From: Oscillatoria acuminata PCC 6304
GTDB taxonomy: Bacteria; Cyanobacteriota; Cyanobacteriia; Cyanobacteriales; Laspinemataceae
Assembly (NCBI RefSeq): GCF_000317105.1
Contig: NC_019693.1
Span: 3,162,001-3,226,000, forward strand
Direction: 5' to 3'
DNA: 64,000 nucleotides
This document shows, one piece after another, positions 54,132 to 61,724 of the stretch. The translations under genes and the position numbers were made by a program. Numbering within the stretch: position 1 is the first letter of the stretch; every line of letters starts with the position of its first letter. The notes below the pieces were generated by a model. That model was not told the DNA's origin and made no database searches. It was given only the letters and a program-made list of their open reading frames with translations.

Positions 54132-54208
54132 GGGAACTGGGATATCGGGAGTCTGAATCTGCTCTGTAGAGGCAATTGATTTAGACTCTAAGACTTCCCC
54201 ATGACTTC

Positions 54209-54254
54209 TAATATAAATGTAGAGGCGATTCGCGAATCGCCTCTACATTTATAT
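54209..54254. terminator. Perfect 46-bp palindrome between convergent genes
   Basis: Arms of 23 bp centred at 54231/54232 (AATATAAATGTAGAGGCGAT and complement around TTCGCGAA). It lies between the lipoxygenase stop (54131) and the stop of the convergent FAD oxidoreductase (54269), so it is a likely bidirectional terminator. A degraded relative (AAATGTAGCGGCGATTCGC) occurs near 60775, so it is also a dispersed repeat. Confidence 0.7.
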
Positions 54255-54268
54255 TGAAATTCACCGGG

Positions 54269-55474
54269 TTATTTCTCAGTGCCGATCGCCTCCCATAAAC
54301 TCGCCAAGGGTGGCATCGGTCCTCCACCCAGGCGATCGCTTACCCATTCAGCAGCGGCTAACCCAGACTGTAATGCGGTTTCAATTTGCCGATCGCCACA
54401 CCAATCTCCCGCACAAACCATCGATAACGGTGTCGTCGCCGTCAATAACGGTTCTGTCAACGGACGCCGACAAAAGGCATAGCGCCAACGATGAACCTGT
54501 ATCCATTCGGGGTCCTTCAACCAGGGAAGCACCGCCTCCCCCGCCCAATTGCACAATTCTCTCCCCACTGCTTCCAAGTCTGTGGCGTCTAAATATTTTT
54601 CGGCAAACTCGGCGCTACTGTGCAACACAAACACCGGCTGAGTCGCCCCTGAACTCTTGCTACTCTGCCAAAACAGTCCCCGCAAGGGACTCTCTGGGGG
54701 AAAGGCTAGCGATCGCCCCCGATATTCCCTCTGAACCAACTCCCGTTGTTTCGATGCCGGATACCCCGCCATTACACTGATGCAGGGGTCAAACTCCACC
54801 GCCTTGAGGCGATCGAGGAACGGACGAGGCAACCCCGACTCCCCCGACTCTAACAGCATCACCGCTTGGGGGGCAGGAATCGCCATCACCACTGCTTTTG
54901 CCCGCACAGCCAAAGGGACAGCAGCATCCCCAACCTCTCCCATCACTTCTAACTTCAGATGCCAATTCCCCTGGTCCGTGGGGGTAACGGTTTGGACGCG
55001 ACGGCAACGCCAAATCTCTAGCTGACGCGCCAAAAACTTGCCCACCGCATTGATCCCCGTCGGGGCCACATAATAAGGTGCAGATAGGGGTGCCGCAGGA
55101 TTCATACCCCATCCACTTGTCAAAGAACTGTTTTCCCTAGTAGCCTGCGCAGGCAGGCTTTGTCCGTATAGCCCCACCCGTAAGGGTGTGGGGCCAACCT
55201 GATAAACCGTATCCGTCCAAGGGACCAAAATTCCTGCCCGAGACAGGACCTGCACCAACTGTTGAGACAGCATCCCCCTCGGATCTAAAAACGGTGCACC
55301 AAAATCAGCCTGGGTATCATATAATCGACGGGTAGCCACTCGTCCGCCCACGCCGCGAGATTTTTCGAGGACGACAACGGTTTGACCCAGACACTGCAAC
55401 GATTGGGCAGCGGTCAATCCCGCGATCCCCGCACCGATCACGGCAATATCAAATTCAAGGAGGCGATCGCTCAT
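54269..55474 (-). CDS. FAD-dependent amine-oxidase-like oxidoreductase (renalase-like)
   Basis: The 401-residue protein begins with an FAD-binding Rossmann motif (IAVIGAGIAGLTAA, Gly14/16/19) followed by VVVLEKSRGVGGRVATRR, the glycine/arginine signature of the flavin amine oxidase family. It ends with VCAGDWCGDRQIETALQSG, the second FAD contact that closes the domain. Size and motifs fit cyanobacterial renalase-like NAD(P)/FAD-dependent oxidoreductases; the substrate cannot be told. No signal peptide is seen. It starts at ATG 55474 and is divergent from the YaaW-family gene. Confidence 0.88.
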   Translation of the reverse strand: MSDRLLEFDIAVIGAGIAGLTAAQSLQCLGQTVVVLEKSRGVGGRVATRRLYDTQADFGAPFLDPRGMLSQQLVQVLSRAGILVPWTDTVYQVGPTPLRVGLYGQSLPAQATRENSSLTSGWGMNPAAPLSAPYYVAPTGINAVGKFLARQLEIWRCRRVQTVTPTDQGNWHLKLEVMGEVGDAAVPLAVRAKAVVMAIPAPQAVMLLESGESGLPRPFLDRLKAVEFDPCISVMAGYPASKQRELVQREYRGRSLAFPPESPLRGLFWQSSKSSGATQPVFVLHSSAEFAEKYLDATDLEAVGRELCNWAGEAVLPWLKDPEWIQVHRWRYAFCRRPLTEPLLTATTPLSMVCAGDWCGDRQIETALQSGLAAAEWVSDRLGGGPMPPLASLWEAIGTEK

Positions 55475-55561
55475 CGGTTTGTCCTCATCGGGTGTAAAAA
55501 AGGGGTTTGACTAATCTACCGGATTTGGGACGGTTTCGAGTAAGCTAACAGCAATCGGTCC

Positions 55562-55606
55562 ACTCAACAGCCAGGAACAGACGGTAAATATTTCTGGCTG
55601 TTGAGT
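55562..55606 (+). promoter_or_regulatory. Hairpin upstream of the YaaW-family gene
   Basis: A perfect 13-bp stem (55562-55574 ACTCAACAGCCAG pairing with 55594-55606) with a 19-nt loop lies in the 5' region and would cover the most upstream TTG (55601) of the open frame, arguing against that codon as the start. No T-run follows. Confidence 0.4.
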
Positions 55607-55690
55607 CGGCGGATCAATCGCCAACATCAAGATTGCCGATCTGTCGAAACCGCAGGGTTTACAAGACAAGCACAGGGGAGGAAGCCAACC

Positions 55691-56533
55691 TTGGACGAAT
55701 TGAGAGCAGCGCTAGAGTTAGCCACAGAAGAGGAATTACAGCAAATCACGGACATCTTGTTCCGTCGTCGCTTTAATCCGATTGATTACCTACAAACTCC
55801 AGAACCGATCGATATCCAAAGTCGCGATCGCGATTTTTGGCTGGATGCGATCGAAGAGAGATTTCGCTATCTCGCCGCCGATGGGTTAACCGTTTTAACA
55901 GGAAAAACCCGCAAAGTCACCTACCGACAAACCCTCATCCAAGTTTGCCGCTATTTAAAAATTCCCTATTCTCAAGCCCTCTCCACCACGGATTTAGAAG
56001 CCGAAGTGTTTCTCTGCTTATTGGGAAAAGCATGGCGACAACTCCCGAGTTCGGAACAAAATGCCTTGACAGTAAGGGTCCAGCGATCCCTGGCATCGGC
56101 AACGATTCCCAAACCCCTGCCCCTGTCGGTCCAAAAAGACCCCCTGGGCTTACTCTTCAAAGGCGGTAGTGCCGTAGCCTTTACTTCCGTTGTCAAGCCG
56201 ATCGTCCTGAAACATATTGCCCATCAGTTTGCCCTCCATTTTGCCCGCTATCAAGTCGCCCAAACGGCGATCGTTCGAGGGGGCGCAGTGGCAGCGGGTC
56301 AAGTTCAGACTTACCTCACTGCCCAAACCGCCAAACGTGGAATGGCCGTCTCCGTCGCCCGCTATGGGGCCGCCCGCAGTGCCTTAGCCTTACTCGGACC
56401 CGTCCTCTGGGGCTGGTTCTTCGCTGATTTAGGCTGGCGGACTATAGCTACAAATTATGGACGCATTATTCCCACTATTTTTACCTTGGCTCAAATTCGG
56501 TTGACCCGGAGTGAGTGTTGGAAATTTGCTTAA
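55691..56533 (+). CDS. YaaW (UPF0174) family protein
   Basis: The 280-residue protein matches the YaaW/UPF0174 pattern: an N-terminal helical segment DELRAALELATEEELQQITDILFRRRFNP, then WLDAIEERFRYLAADG, YRQTLIQVCRYLKIPY, and STTDLEAEVFLCLLGKAW. The C-terminal third (from about 180) is rich in Ala/Gly/Val with hydrophobic stretches (ALLGPVLWGWFFADLGW) that may associate with the membrane. Biochemical function is unknown. The frame is open from 55601, but no ATG exists near the front; TTG at 55691 is preferred because AGGGGAGGAAG ends 6 bp upstream, the strongest ribosome-binding site in the region, while the TTG at 55601 lies in a hairpin. Confidence 0.8.
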   Translation: MDELRAALELATEEELQQITDILFRRRFNPIDYLQTPEPIDIQSRDRDFWLDAIEERFRYLAADGLTVLTGKTRKVTYRQTLIQVCRYLKIPYSQALSTTDLEAEVFLCLLGKAWRQLPSSEQNALTVRVQRSLASATIPKPLPLSVQKDPLGLLFKGGSAVAFTSVVKPIVLKHIAHQFALHFARYQVAQTAIVRGGAVAAGQVQTYLTAQTAKRGMAVSVARYGAARSALALLGPVLWGWFFADLGWRTIATNYGRIIPTIFTLAQIRLTRSECWKFA

Positions 56534-56550
56534 TCTGTTGAGGGGGGATA

Positions 56551-56603
56551 GGGGAGAATTGGGAGATGGGGGAGAATTGGGAGATGAGGGAGAATTGGGA
56601 GAT
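56551..56603. repeat. 18-bp tandem repeat, three units
   Basis: GGGGAGAATTGGGAGATG is repeated three times with an 18-bp period (AGAATT at 56555, 56573 and 56591) in the gap after the YaaW-family gene. This low-copy satellite is probably variable in length between strains. Confidence 0.75.
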
Positions 56604-56700
56604 TTTCGTTTTCCCCGTTCTTAGTAACGACTGAAGTCGTTTCCTCCGTTTGTTATTTTCTTGATTCTTGCCACTTCATCCTTAATCCTGCGCCCTGCCA

Positions 56701-58137
56701 ATGACCAAATCCTTACCCCTGCGGACCATTTGCCATCCCGATCGCCGGTTACAACTCTGGTGGAATAGCGCCCAAGTGGGACTGTTTTTATTACCGATGA
56801 GTCCGTTACTGGGTGGGGTGGGTTTGTTATTGGCCCTGTTTGGCACTTGGAAACAACGGTACCGGGAAATTCAAGGGCGATCGCTCAATCGAGGATTTGC
56901 AGTCTTGGCCCTGTGGTTGGTCTTGACCACCCTGTTTGCAACCGATCGCCTCTCTGCCTTCCTGGGATTATTTAATTTTCTGCCCTTCTTTGCCTTATTT
57001 GTCACCTTTAGCCTGCTGATCCAGACTCCTGCACAGATGCGGCGAATGGCTTGGATTGCGATCGCCACCTCGGTCCCCATCGCTGTGATTGGCTGGGGTC
57101 AACTCTTTTGGGGATGGGCAGGACCCGTCAAATTAGGATTAATTTTAGATTGGCGGTTGGATGCCACCGGCGCACCTCCGGGACGGATGGCATCGGTGTT
57201 TGAATATGCCAATGTTTTGGCCAGTTATTTTTTAATGACCTTTATCCTGGGTTTAGGGCTGTGGTTTGAGAGCTTTCAGGCATGGCGAACCCTGAAACAA
57301 CAGCCGAAACAACAGGAAAAAATCCGCGATCCCCGCGATCCCCGGGTGGTGAAAACCATTGACCTCTCGGTGACGGGAGAGGAAGGAAAAGTGGGGTGGG
57401 GGTTGGTGTTTTTGACCCTGGCGCTACTGGCGAATGCGATCGCCTTGGTATTGACCAATTCCCGCAATGGTTGGGCGATCGCCTCTTTGGCGGGGTTAGT
57501 GTTTATCCTGTACCAGGGATGGCGTTGGCTGCTACTGTTCGTTGTCGGGGCCCTGTCTGCGGTGGTGGGGTCGGCCTTTGGTCCTCATCCCCTGCGCCAA
57601 GGATTACAGGCGATCGTTCCGGCTTATTTTTGGATGCGAATCACGGACCAGTTATATCCCGATCGCCCTGTCGCCACCCTTCGCAAGACGCAATGGCAAT
57701 TTGCCTGGGATTTGACTCAGACTCGCCCCATCACTGGGTGGGGATTACGAAGTTTTAGCGAACTCTACGAAGCTCAAACCCAAGTCTGGATGGGTCATCC
57801 CCACAACCTGTTTTTGATGCTGAGTGCAGAAACCGGAATTCCCGGGATGCTGTTATTGTCGGGGTTAGTCGGTTGGGTCCTCACTCAAGGGGTCTTAACG
57901 TTAAAGCATTGGTCCCATCAGCCTTTAGAGGGAAATGTCGAGGGGACTGCCTCTGTTCCCGGAGTGATGACCAATGATCGCCTGATTTTTTTCACCTACC
58001 TGGTTACCTTTGCCGGTTGTACCTTATTTCACCTCTTCGATGTCACCCTGTTTGATTCGCGGGTGAACATTTTAGGATGGTTGATCCTCGCCGCCATTGC
58101 TGGGGTAGCAGACTCTCGGCGATCGGCGATTGATTAA
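56701..58137 (+). CDS. O-antigen ligase / IctB-like polytopic membrane protein
   Basis: The 478-residue protein has about ten hydrophobic segments and a Wzy_C (O-antigen ligase) domain. The conserved loop FAWDLTQTRPITGWGLRSF and the later GHPHNLFLMLSAETGIPGMLLL segment match the family, in which a large periplasmic loop transfers polymerised glycans. Cyanobacterial members are often labelled IctB (a proposed bicarbonate transporter), but the ligase fold makes a polysaccharide role at least as likely. Start ATG at 56701. No glycan-biosynthesis genes are adjacent in the window, so context does not choose between the two. Confidence 0.85.
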   Translation: MTKSLPLRTICHPDRRLQLWWNSAQVGLFLLPMSPLLGGVGLLLALFGTWKQRYREIQGRSLNRGFAVLALWLVLTTLFATDRLSAFLGLFNFLPFFALFVTFSLLIQTPAQMRRMAWIAIATSVPIAVIGWGQLFWGWAGPVKLGLILDWRLDATGAPPGRMASVFEYANVLASYFLMTFILGLGLWFESFQAWRTLKQQPKQQEKIRDPRDPRVVKTIDLSVTGEEGKVGWGLVFLTLALLANAIALVLTNSRNGWAIASLAGLVFILYQGWRWLLLFVVGALSAVVGSAFGPHPLRQGLQAIVPAYFWMRITDQLYPDRPVATLRKTQWQFAWDLTQTRPITGWGLRSFSELYEAQTQVWMGHPHNLFLMLSAETGIPGMLLLSGLVGWVLTQGVLTLKHWSHQPLEGNVEGTASVPGVMTNDRLIFFTYLVTFAGCTLFHLFDVTLFDSRVNILGWLILAAIAGVADSRRSAID

Positions 58138-58300
58138 GTAATTTTGCCTCTGCTTTTGGAAATACGAGAATATACGGTTCCGACTATCCGAGAAATTACG
58201 GAGACTCGATTTCTATAAATTTGCGGTGGTTGAATTAGGATGATCGCGTTTATGGTAGCTTCAGAAGCCCATAGAAATTTTGAAAGTTTGAAAAATTCTT

Positions 58301-58510
58301 ATGATGATCCTAGATGCGATTTACCAGTTTCCGAATTTGACCGTAACCGATATTTTTTCTCATATTTATTCCGTGGGGCGGATTACCCAACGCGATCGGC
58401 AATTTATCAAAGTCGCTCTTTTAGAACAGGACCTCAGTGATGAAGAAATTACCCTCATCGATCGCCTAGTCTATGCCGTCCGGCGCGGTTGGCTGCAAAT
58501 GATTGACTAA
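58301..58510 (+). CDS. Small conserved hypothetical protein
   Basis: A 69-residue protein (second ATG at 58304 equally possible) with the pattern GRITQRDRQFIKVALL...LSDEEITLIDRLVYAVRRGWLQMID, which I recognise as a small family common in cyanobacteria near photosynthesis or unrelated genes, without known function. It is probably a helical cytoplasmic protein. An overlapping longer frame from 58240 in another phase does not look coding. No clear ribosome-binding site. Confidence 0.65.
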   Translation: MMILDAIYQFPNLTVTDIFSHIYSVGRITQRDRQFIKVALLEQDLSDEEITLIDRLVYAVRRGWLQMID

Positions 58511-58710
58511 TTTCTACCCCTGTAGGAATTAAGTCAAAGTTCTACTGTAACCCTCGATACAATTATTCGTTTAATTCGCTTCATCCGCGTCATTCTCTGC
58601 CTTTTTTCCCTTCGCTATATCAGGAGAATCCGCAAACCCAATTTTGCCCTAATCGTTATGATTTCTTCACATTGGGAAACCCTCTTTGGGGAACTTTTCC
58701 CTCACTTGCC
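58511..58710. other. Gap left of the insertion sequence
   Basis: About 200 bp with no gene or recognised repeat; the IS target CTAG is at its right end. Confidence 0.3.
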
Positions 58711-58714
58711 CTAG

Positions 58715-60456
58715 GGCGTCGGTTCAGTACCCGAGCTTGACAAAATAACTGGACTATGCCTAACTGAAATTGACGACCCGATTAAATTCAAGCCCTCATT
58801 ACGGTATAAAGTCTATGCGTCCTCCTTTGTGGCACCCGCCAGTAGAGCTATCAGATTCAGAACAGGTAATTATTAATCGCATCAAAAAAGCCAAGCTTTT
58901 TACTTTTCTTCGCCTGAACCGTCTGTTCATATTCGATGATGAGTTTCAAGAAGAACTAAACACCATTTTTAAAGACAGTACAATGGGCAACTGTCCCGTC
59001 GCACCAGCCCAATTGGCCTTAGCCACTATTCTCCAAGCTTATATGGGTATTTCTGACGAGGAAGTGATTGAAGAGCTAGTCATGGACCTACGATGGCAAT
59101 TAGCTCTGAATTGTCTGAACTGCGAAAAACCCCCATTCAGTAAAGCCACTTTAATAAGATTCAGAAGCGCCTTAATTAAAAAAGGCTTTGACCAACGTTT
59201 AATTGACCGGACTGTAGACATTGCCAAGCTCAAAGGAGGTTTTGGTTCGGCTAACTTAAGAGCTGCATTAGATTCCTCTCCTTTATGGGGTGCAGGTAAA
59301 GTTGAAGATACCTATAATCTCTTGGGTCATGCTCTGCGTAAGGCATTGAGCATAATAGCTAGTCAGCAGGGGTGGGGGCTGGCAGAAATTGCCAATGAAG
59401 CGGGAGCGGATTTTGTCAATAGTTCTAGCTTAAAAGCCGCATTAGATTTAAATTGGGATGACCCAGCCGAAAGCCAAAAGGCATTATCAACCATACTAAA
59501 GAGCCTCAATTCTGTAGAAGAATGGATACAACAGCAGTCTAATCCTGATGAAATAGAAGAGGCACAAGCTCCTCTCCAGGTTGCCCGATTGATTGAATCC
59601 CAAAATGTGACATTAGACACAATGGGAGTGCCGAAGCTGGCCAAAGGGGTTGCTAAGGACCGACGCATTTCCATTGAAGACCCAGATATGCGGCATGGCC
59701 GAAAAAGCCGTTCTCAAAAAATAAATGGTTATAAACGCCATATTCTTAAAGATTTAGATATAGGGGTAATTCGGGCTGTGGCTGTAACCCGTGCTAATAC
59801 ACCAGAAGCTGCTGCCACTGTTGACTTAGAAGTTGACTTAAAAAGACAACAGGTTCAGTTAAATGAACTCCATATCGACCGAGCTTATTTATCGAGTCAT
59901 TGGGTAAAAGAACGCTCCGAACAATTACAGATATTTTGTAAAGCGTGGCCGGTAAGAAACTCAGGACGATTTGATAAAAACGCCTTTGTTTTTGACTGGG
60001 ATAACCAGGTAATTAGTTGTCCAAATCAAGTTATTATGCCGTTTGAACCCGGTAAGATCGTTCATTTTCCTAAACCGGAGTGTGCTGCTTGTCCCCTGAG
60101 AGAACGCTGTACTACGAGTAAGAATGGCCGCAGCATATCTATCCATCCCGATGAAGGATTGATGCAGGAATTACGTCAGCGTCAATCTACCTCAAGCGGT
60201 CGCGCTCAACTGAGGGAGAGAACGTCTGTAGAACACTCTCTGGCTCATGTCGGACAGTGGCAGGACAAACGTGCCCGTTATATTGGACAGCGCAAAAACC
60301 TCTTCGACCTCAGACGAGTGGCTGTTGTCCATAATCTTCATGTCATTGCTCGAATGAATGAGGTTTTACCAATACAACAGGCCGCACTGTAGTTGAGTCC
60401 AGCAGGTAGATTCACATTTGCTTGGTTTTGTCAAGCCCTTTTACTGAACCGACGCC
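58715..60456 (+). mobile_element. IS1182-family insertion sequence, intact
   Basis: The 1742-bp element has inverted ends GGCGTCGGTTCAGTA (58715) and its complement (ending 60456), with similarity continuing to GCTTGACAAAA inside. CTAG flanks both ends (58711-58714 and 60457-60460), consistent with a palindromic 4-bp target. The single transposase gene is uninterrupted, so the element looks recently active. Confidence 0.85.
58815..60392 (+). CDS. IS1182-family transposase
   Basis: From the ATG at 58815 the transposase has 525 residues (TTG at 58770 would add 15; the ATG is preferred because IS1182 proteins start shortly before the MRPPLWHPP-like segment). It shows the N-terminal DUF772-type region (CPVAPAQLALATILQAYMG), the catalytic DDE residues Asp153 (ALDSSPLWG), Asp355 (HIDRAYLS) and Glu473 (RTSVEHSLAHVG) and a CAACPLRERC zinc-binding cluster typical of the family. 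It moves its own element by cut-and-paste. No frameshift is seen. Confidence 0.9.
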   Translation: MRPPLWHPPVELSDSEQVIINRIKKAKLFTFLRLNRLFIFDDEFQEELNTIFKDSTMGNCPVAPAQLALATILQAYMGISDEEVIEELVMDLRWQLALNCLNCEKPPFSKATLIRFRSALIKKGFDQRLIDRTVDIAKLKGGFGSANLRAALDSSPLWGAGKVEDTYNLLGHALRKALSIIASQQGWGLAEIANEAGADFVNSSSLKAALDLNWDDPAESQKALSTILKSLNSVEEWIQQQSNPDEIEEAQAPLQVARLIESQNVTLDTMGVPKLAKGVAKDRRISIEDPDMRHGRKSRSQKINGYKRHILKDLDIGVIRAVAVTRANTPEAAATVDLEVDLKRQQVQLNELHIDRAYLSSHWVKERSEQLQIFCKAWPVRNSGRFDKNAFVFDWDNQVISCPNQVIMPFEPGKIVHFPKPECAACPLRERCTTSKNGRSISIHPDEGLMQELRQRQSTSSGRAQLRERTSVEHSLAHVGQWQDKRARYIGQRKNLFDLRRVAVVHNLHVIARMNEVLPIQQAAL

Positions 60457-60523
60457 CTAGATTTATGTTGATACAAGTTTCCATTGGGGCCCCTCTTGTC
60501 ACAAATGGGGATGAGAAACCCGG

Positions 60524-60538
60524 TTTCTGAACTAGCAG
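60524..60538. repeat. Repeat R1 single arm (AGAAACCCGGTTTCT)
   Basis: A 15-bp near-palindrome identical to the arms of R1 copies a and b. A second single arm, inverted, is at about 60826-60840. MITE-A copy 4 lies between the two arms, as if it had inserted into a longer R1 element. Confidence 0.5.
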
Positions 60539-60544
60539 GACTTA

Positions 60545-60749
60545 GGGAACTCCAAAAAATAAAATCTCCAAAACGTTCGTTCGTAGTCCCGTCAATGTAG
60601 GGGCGCAATGCGCAGGCCCCAGGGGCCTGCGCATTGCGCCCCTACACATATAGCGACCGTAAATGAATTTGGCAGGGGCGCAAGCATTTACTCCGACAGA
60701 TACCTTCTTTCAGTTGAATGGTTGGATGATTTATATTTTGCAATCCCCT
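60545..60749. mobile_element. MITE-A copy 4, full length (about 205 bp)
   Basis: Bounded by TA at 60543-60544 and 60750-60751. Ends GGGAACTCCAAAAAATAAAA and inverted GGGGATTGCAAAATATAAAT match copy 3. The core palindrome is a shortened variant (GGCCCCAGGGGCC centre, about 60597-60645), and about 45 bp of extra sequence lies on the right side. Confidence 0.8.
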
Positions 60750-60945
60750 TACGCAGATTTTGAGAATCTACCCTAAATGTAGCGGCGATTCGCTTTCTCG
60801 CCAGTCCTGACTGGGTAGGGGACTAGAAACCGGGTTTCTAGCGGGGTTTTTTGGGACTTGTCACCGATGGGTTGAACCAGCCGATCGCCTCCTGTGAGCA
60901 AGAAACCGCTACAATACACTCACCCCCTGAAATTGCACTCACACA

Positions 60946-61503
60946 ATGGATGACGAACTGACAACTTTGGCCTTTTTGGACTATCTTGAACTAGAGAAAA
61001 CCAGTCCCGTTCGCCATGACTACATCGCCGGTCAATTATTTGAAATTGAAACCCTCAGTCCCCAACACGATCGCCTTGCTATCAATATCGGTTCCGGACT
61101 ATACGACCGACTGCGGGATACCCATTGCCAAGTATTTACTGCCGAAATGAAACTCTGGATTCCTTCGGCAGATGTTGCCTATTATCCCGATGTTATGGTG
61201 ATTTGTGAACCGGAAGATGGCCATCCTAATTATAAAACTCAACCTCGATTAATTGTAGAAATTCTTTCCTCTAATACCGTCGCCACGGACCGGCAAGAAA
61301 AGTTTTTTGCTTATCAAACCTTACCCAGTTTCCAGGAATATGTTCTCGTTCCTCAAGACCAAATAGGGATTGAACTGTATCGCAAAACAGCAGAAGGTTC
61401 CTGGGAGAAAACTCTTTTAAATCCAAAAGAAGACCTGCATTTGCAATCCCTGGGATTAACCCTCCCCCTGACCGAAATTTATGAAGATTCCTTGATGGAC
61501 TAA
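60946..61503 (+). CDS. Uma2 family (DUF820) endonuclease-fold protein
   Basis: The 185-residue protein has the PD-(D/E)XK core of the Uma2 family: PDVMVICEP (Asp near 84), LIVEILSSNT with the catalytic Glu, then DRQEKFFAYQTLPSFQEYVLV with the conserved Lys. Such proteins are abundant in cyanobacteria, often in many copies, and are presumed DNases, but their biological targets are unknown. Start ATG at 60946. It is preceded by an R1 arm and MITE-A copy 4, and followed by a 220-bp gap. Confidence 0.9.
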   Translation: MDDELTTLAFLDYLELEKTSPVRHDYIAGQLFEIETLSPQHDRLAINIGSGLYDRLRDTHCQVFTAEMKLWIPSADVAYYPDVMVICEPEDGHPNYKTQPRLIVEILSSNTVATDRQEKFFAYQTLPSFQEYVLVPQDQIGIELYRKTAEGSWEKTLLNPKEDLHLQSLGLTLPLTEIYEDSLMD

Positions 61504-61582
61504 TTCAACACTTGTAACAACCGAGGCAAGAATGAACCTGTGGCGATGATTGACAGGAAAGAGTTCGTCATTGAGGTTAAGC

Positions 61583-61601
61583 TAATGTTCCTGGAACATT
61601 A
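61583..61601. promoter_or_regulatory. 19-bp palindrome TAATGTTCCTGGAACATTA
   Basis: A perfect palindrome with 9-bp arms around one base, 80 bp after the Uma2 gene and 124 bp before the TPR-CHAT gene. The TGTTCC-N-GGAACA form suits a dimeric repressor operator; a weak terminator is an alternative. Confidence 0.3.
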
Positions 61602-61724
61602 AATCCCTACCCTGACTCGGTGCATCTGACAGTTCAGGGGAGTAGGAAAGGGGGATTCAAGGGGGCCAAGATAGAAGGGGTGGCCCTATCATCCCAGGGC
61701 AGTTTAATATTTGGTATCCAGTCT

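Noticed and set aside
58240-58440. 66-codon frame overlapping the small conserved gene
   Set aside because: The frame at 58301-58510 has a coherent conserved pattern; this one is out of phase and lacks it.
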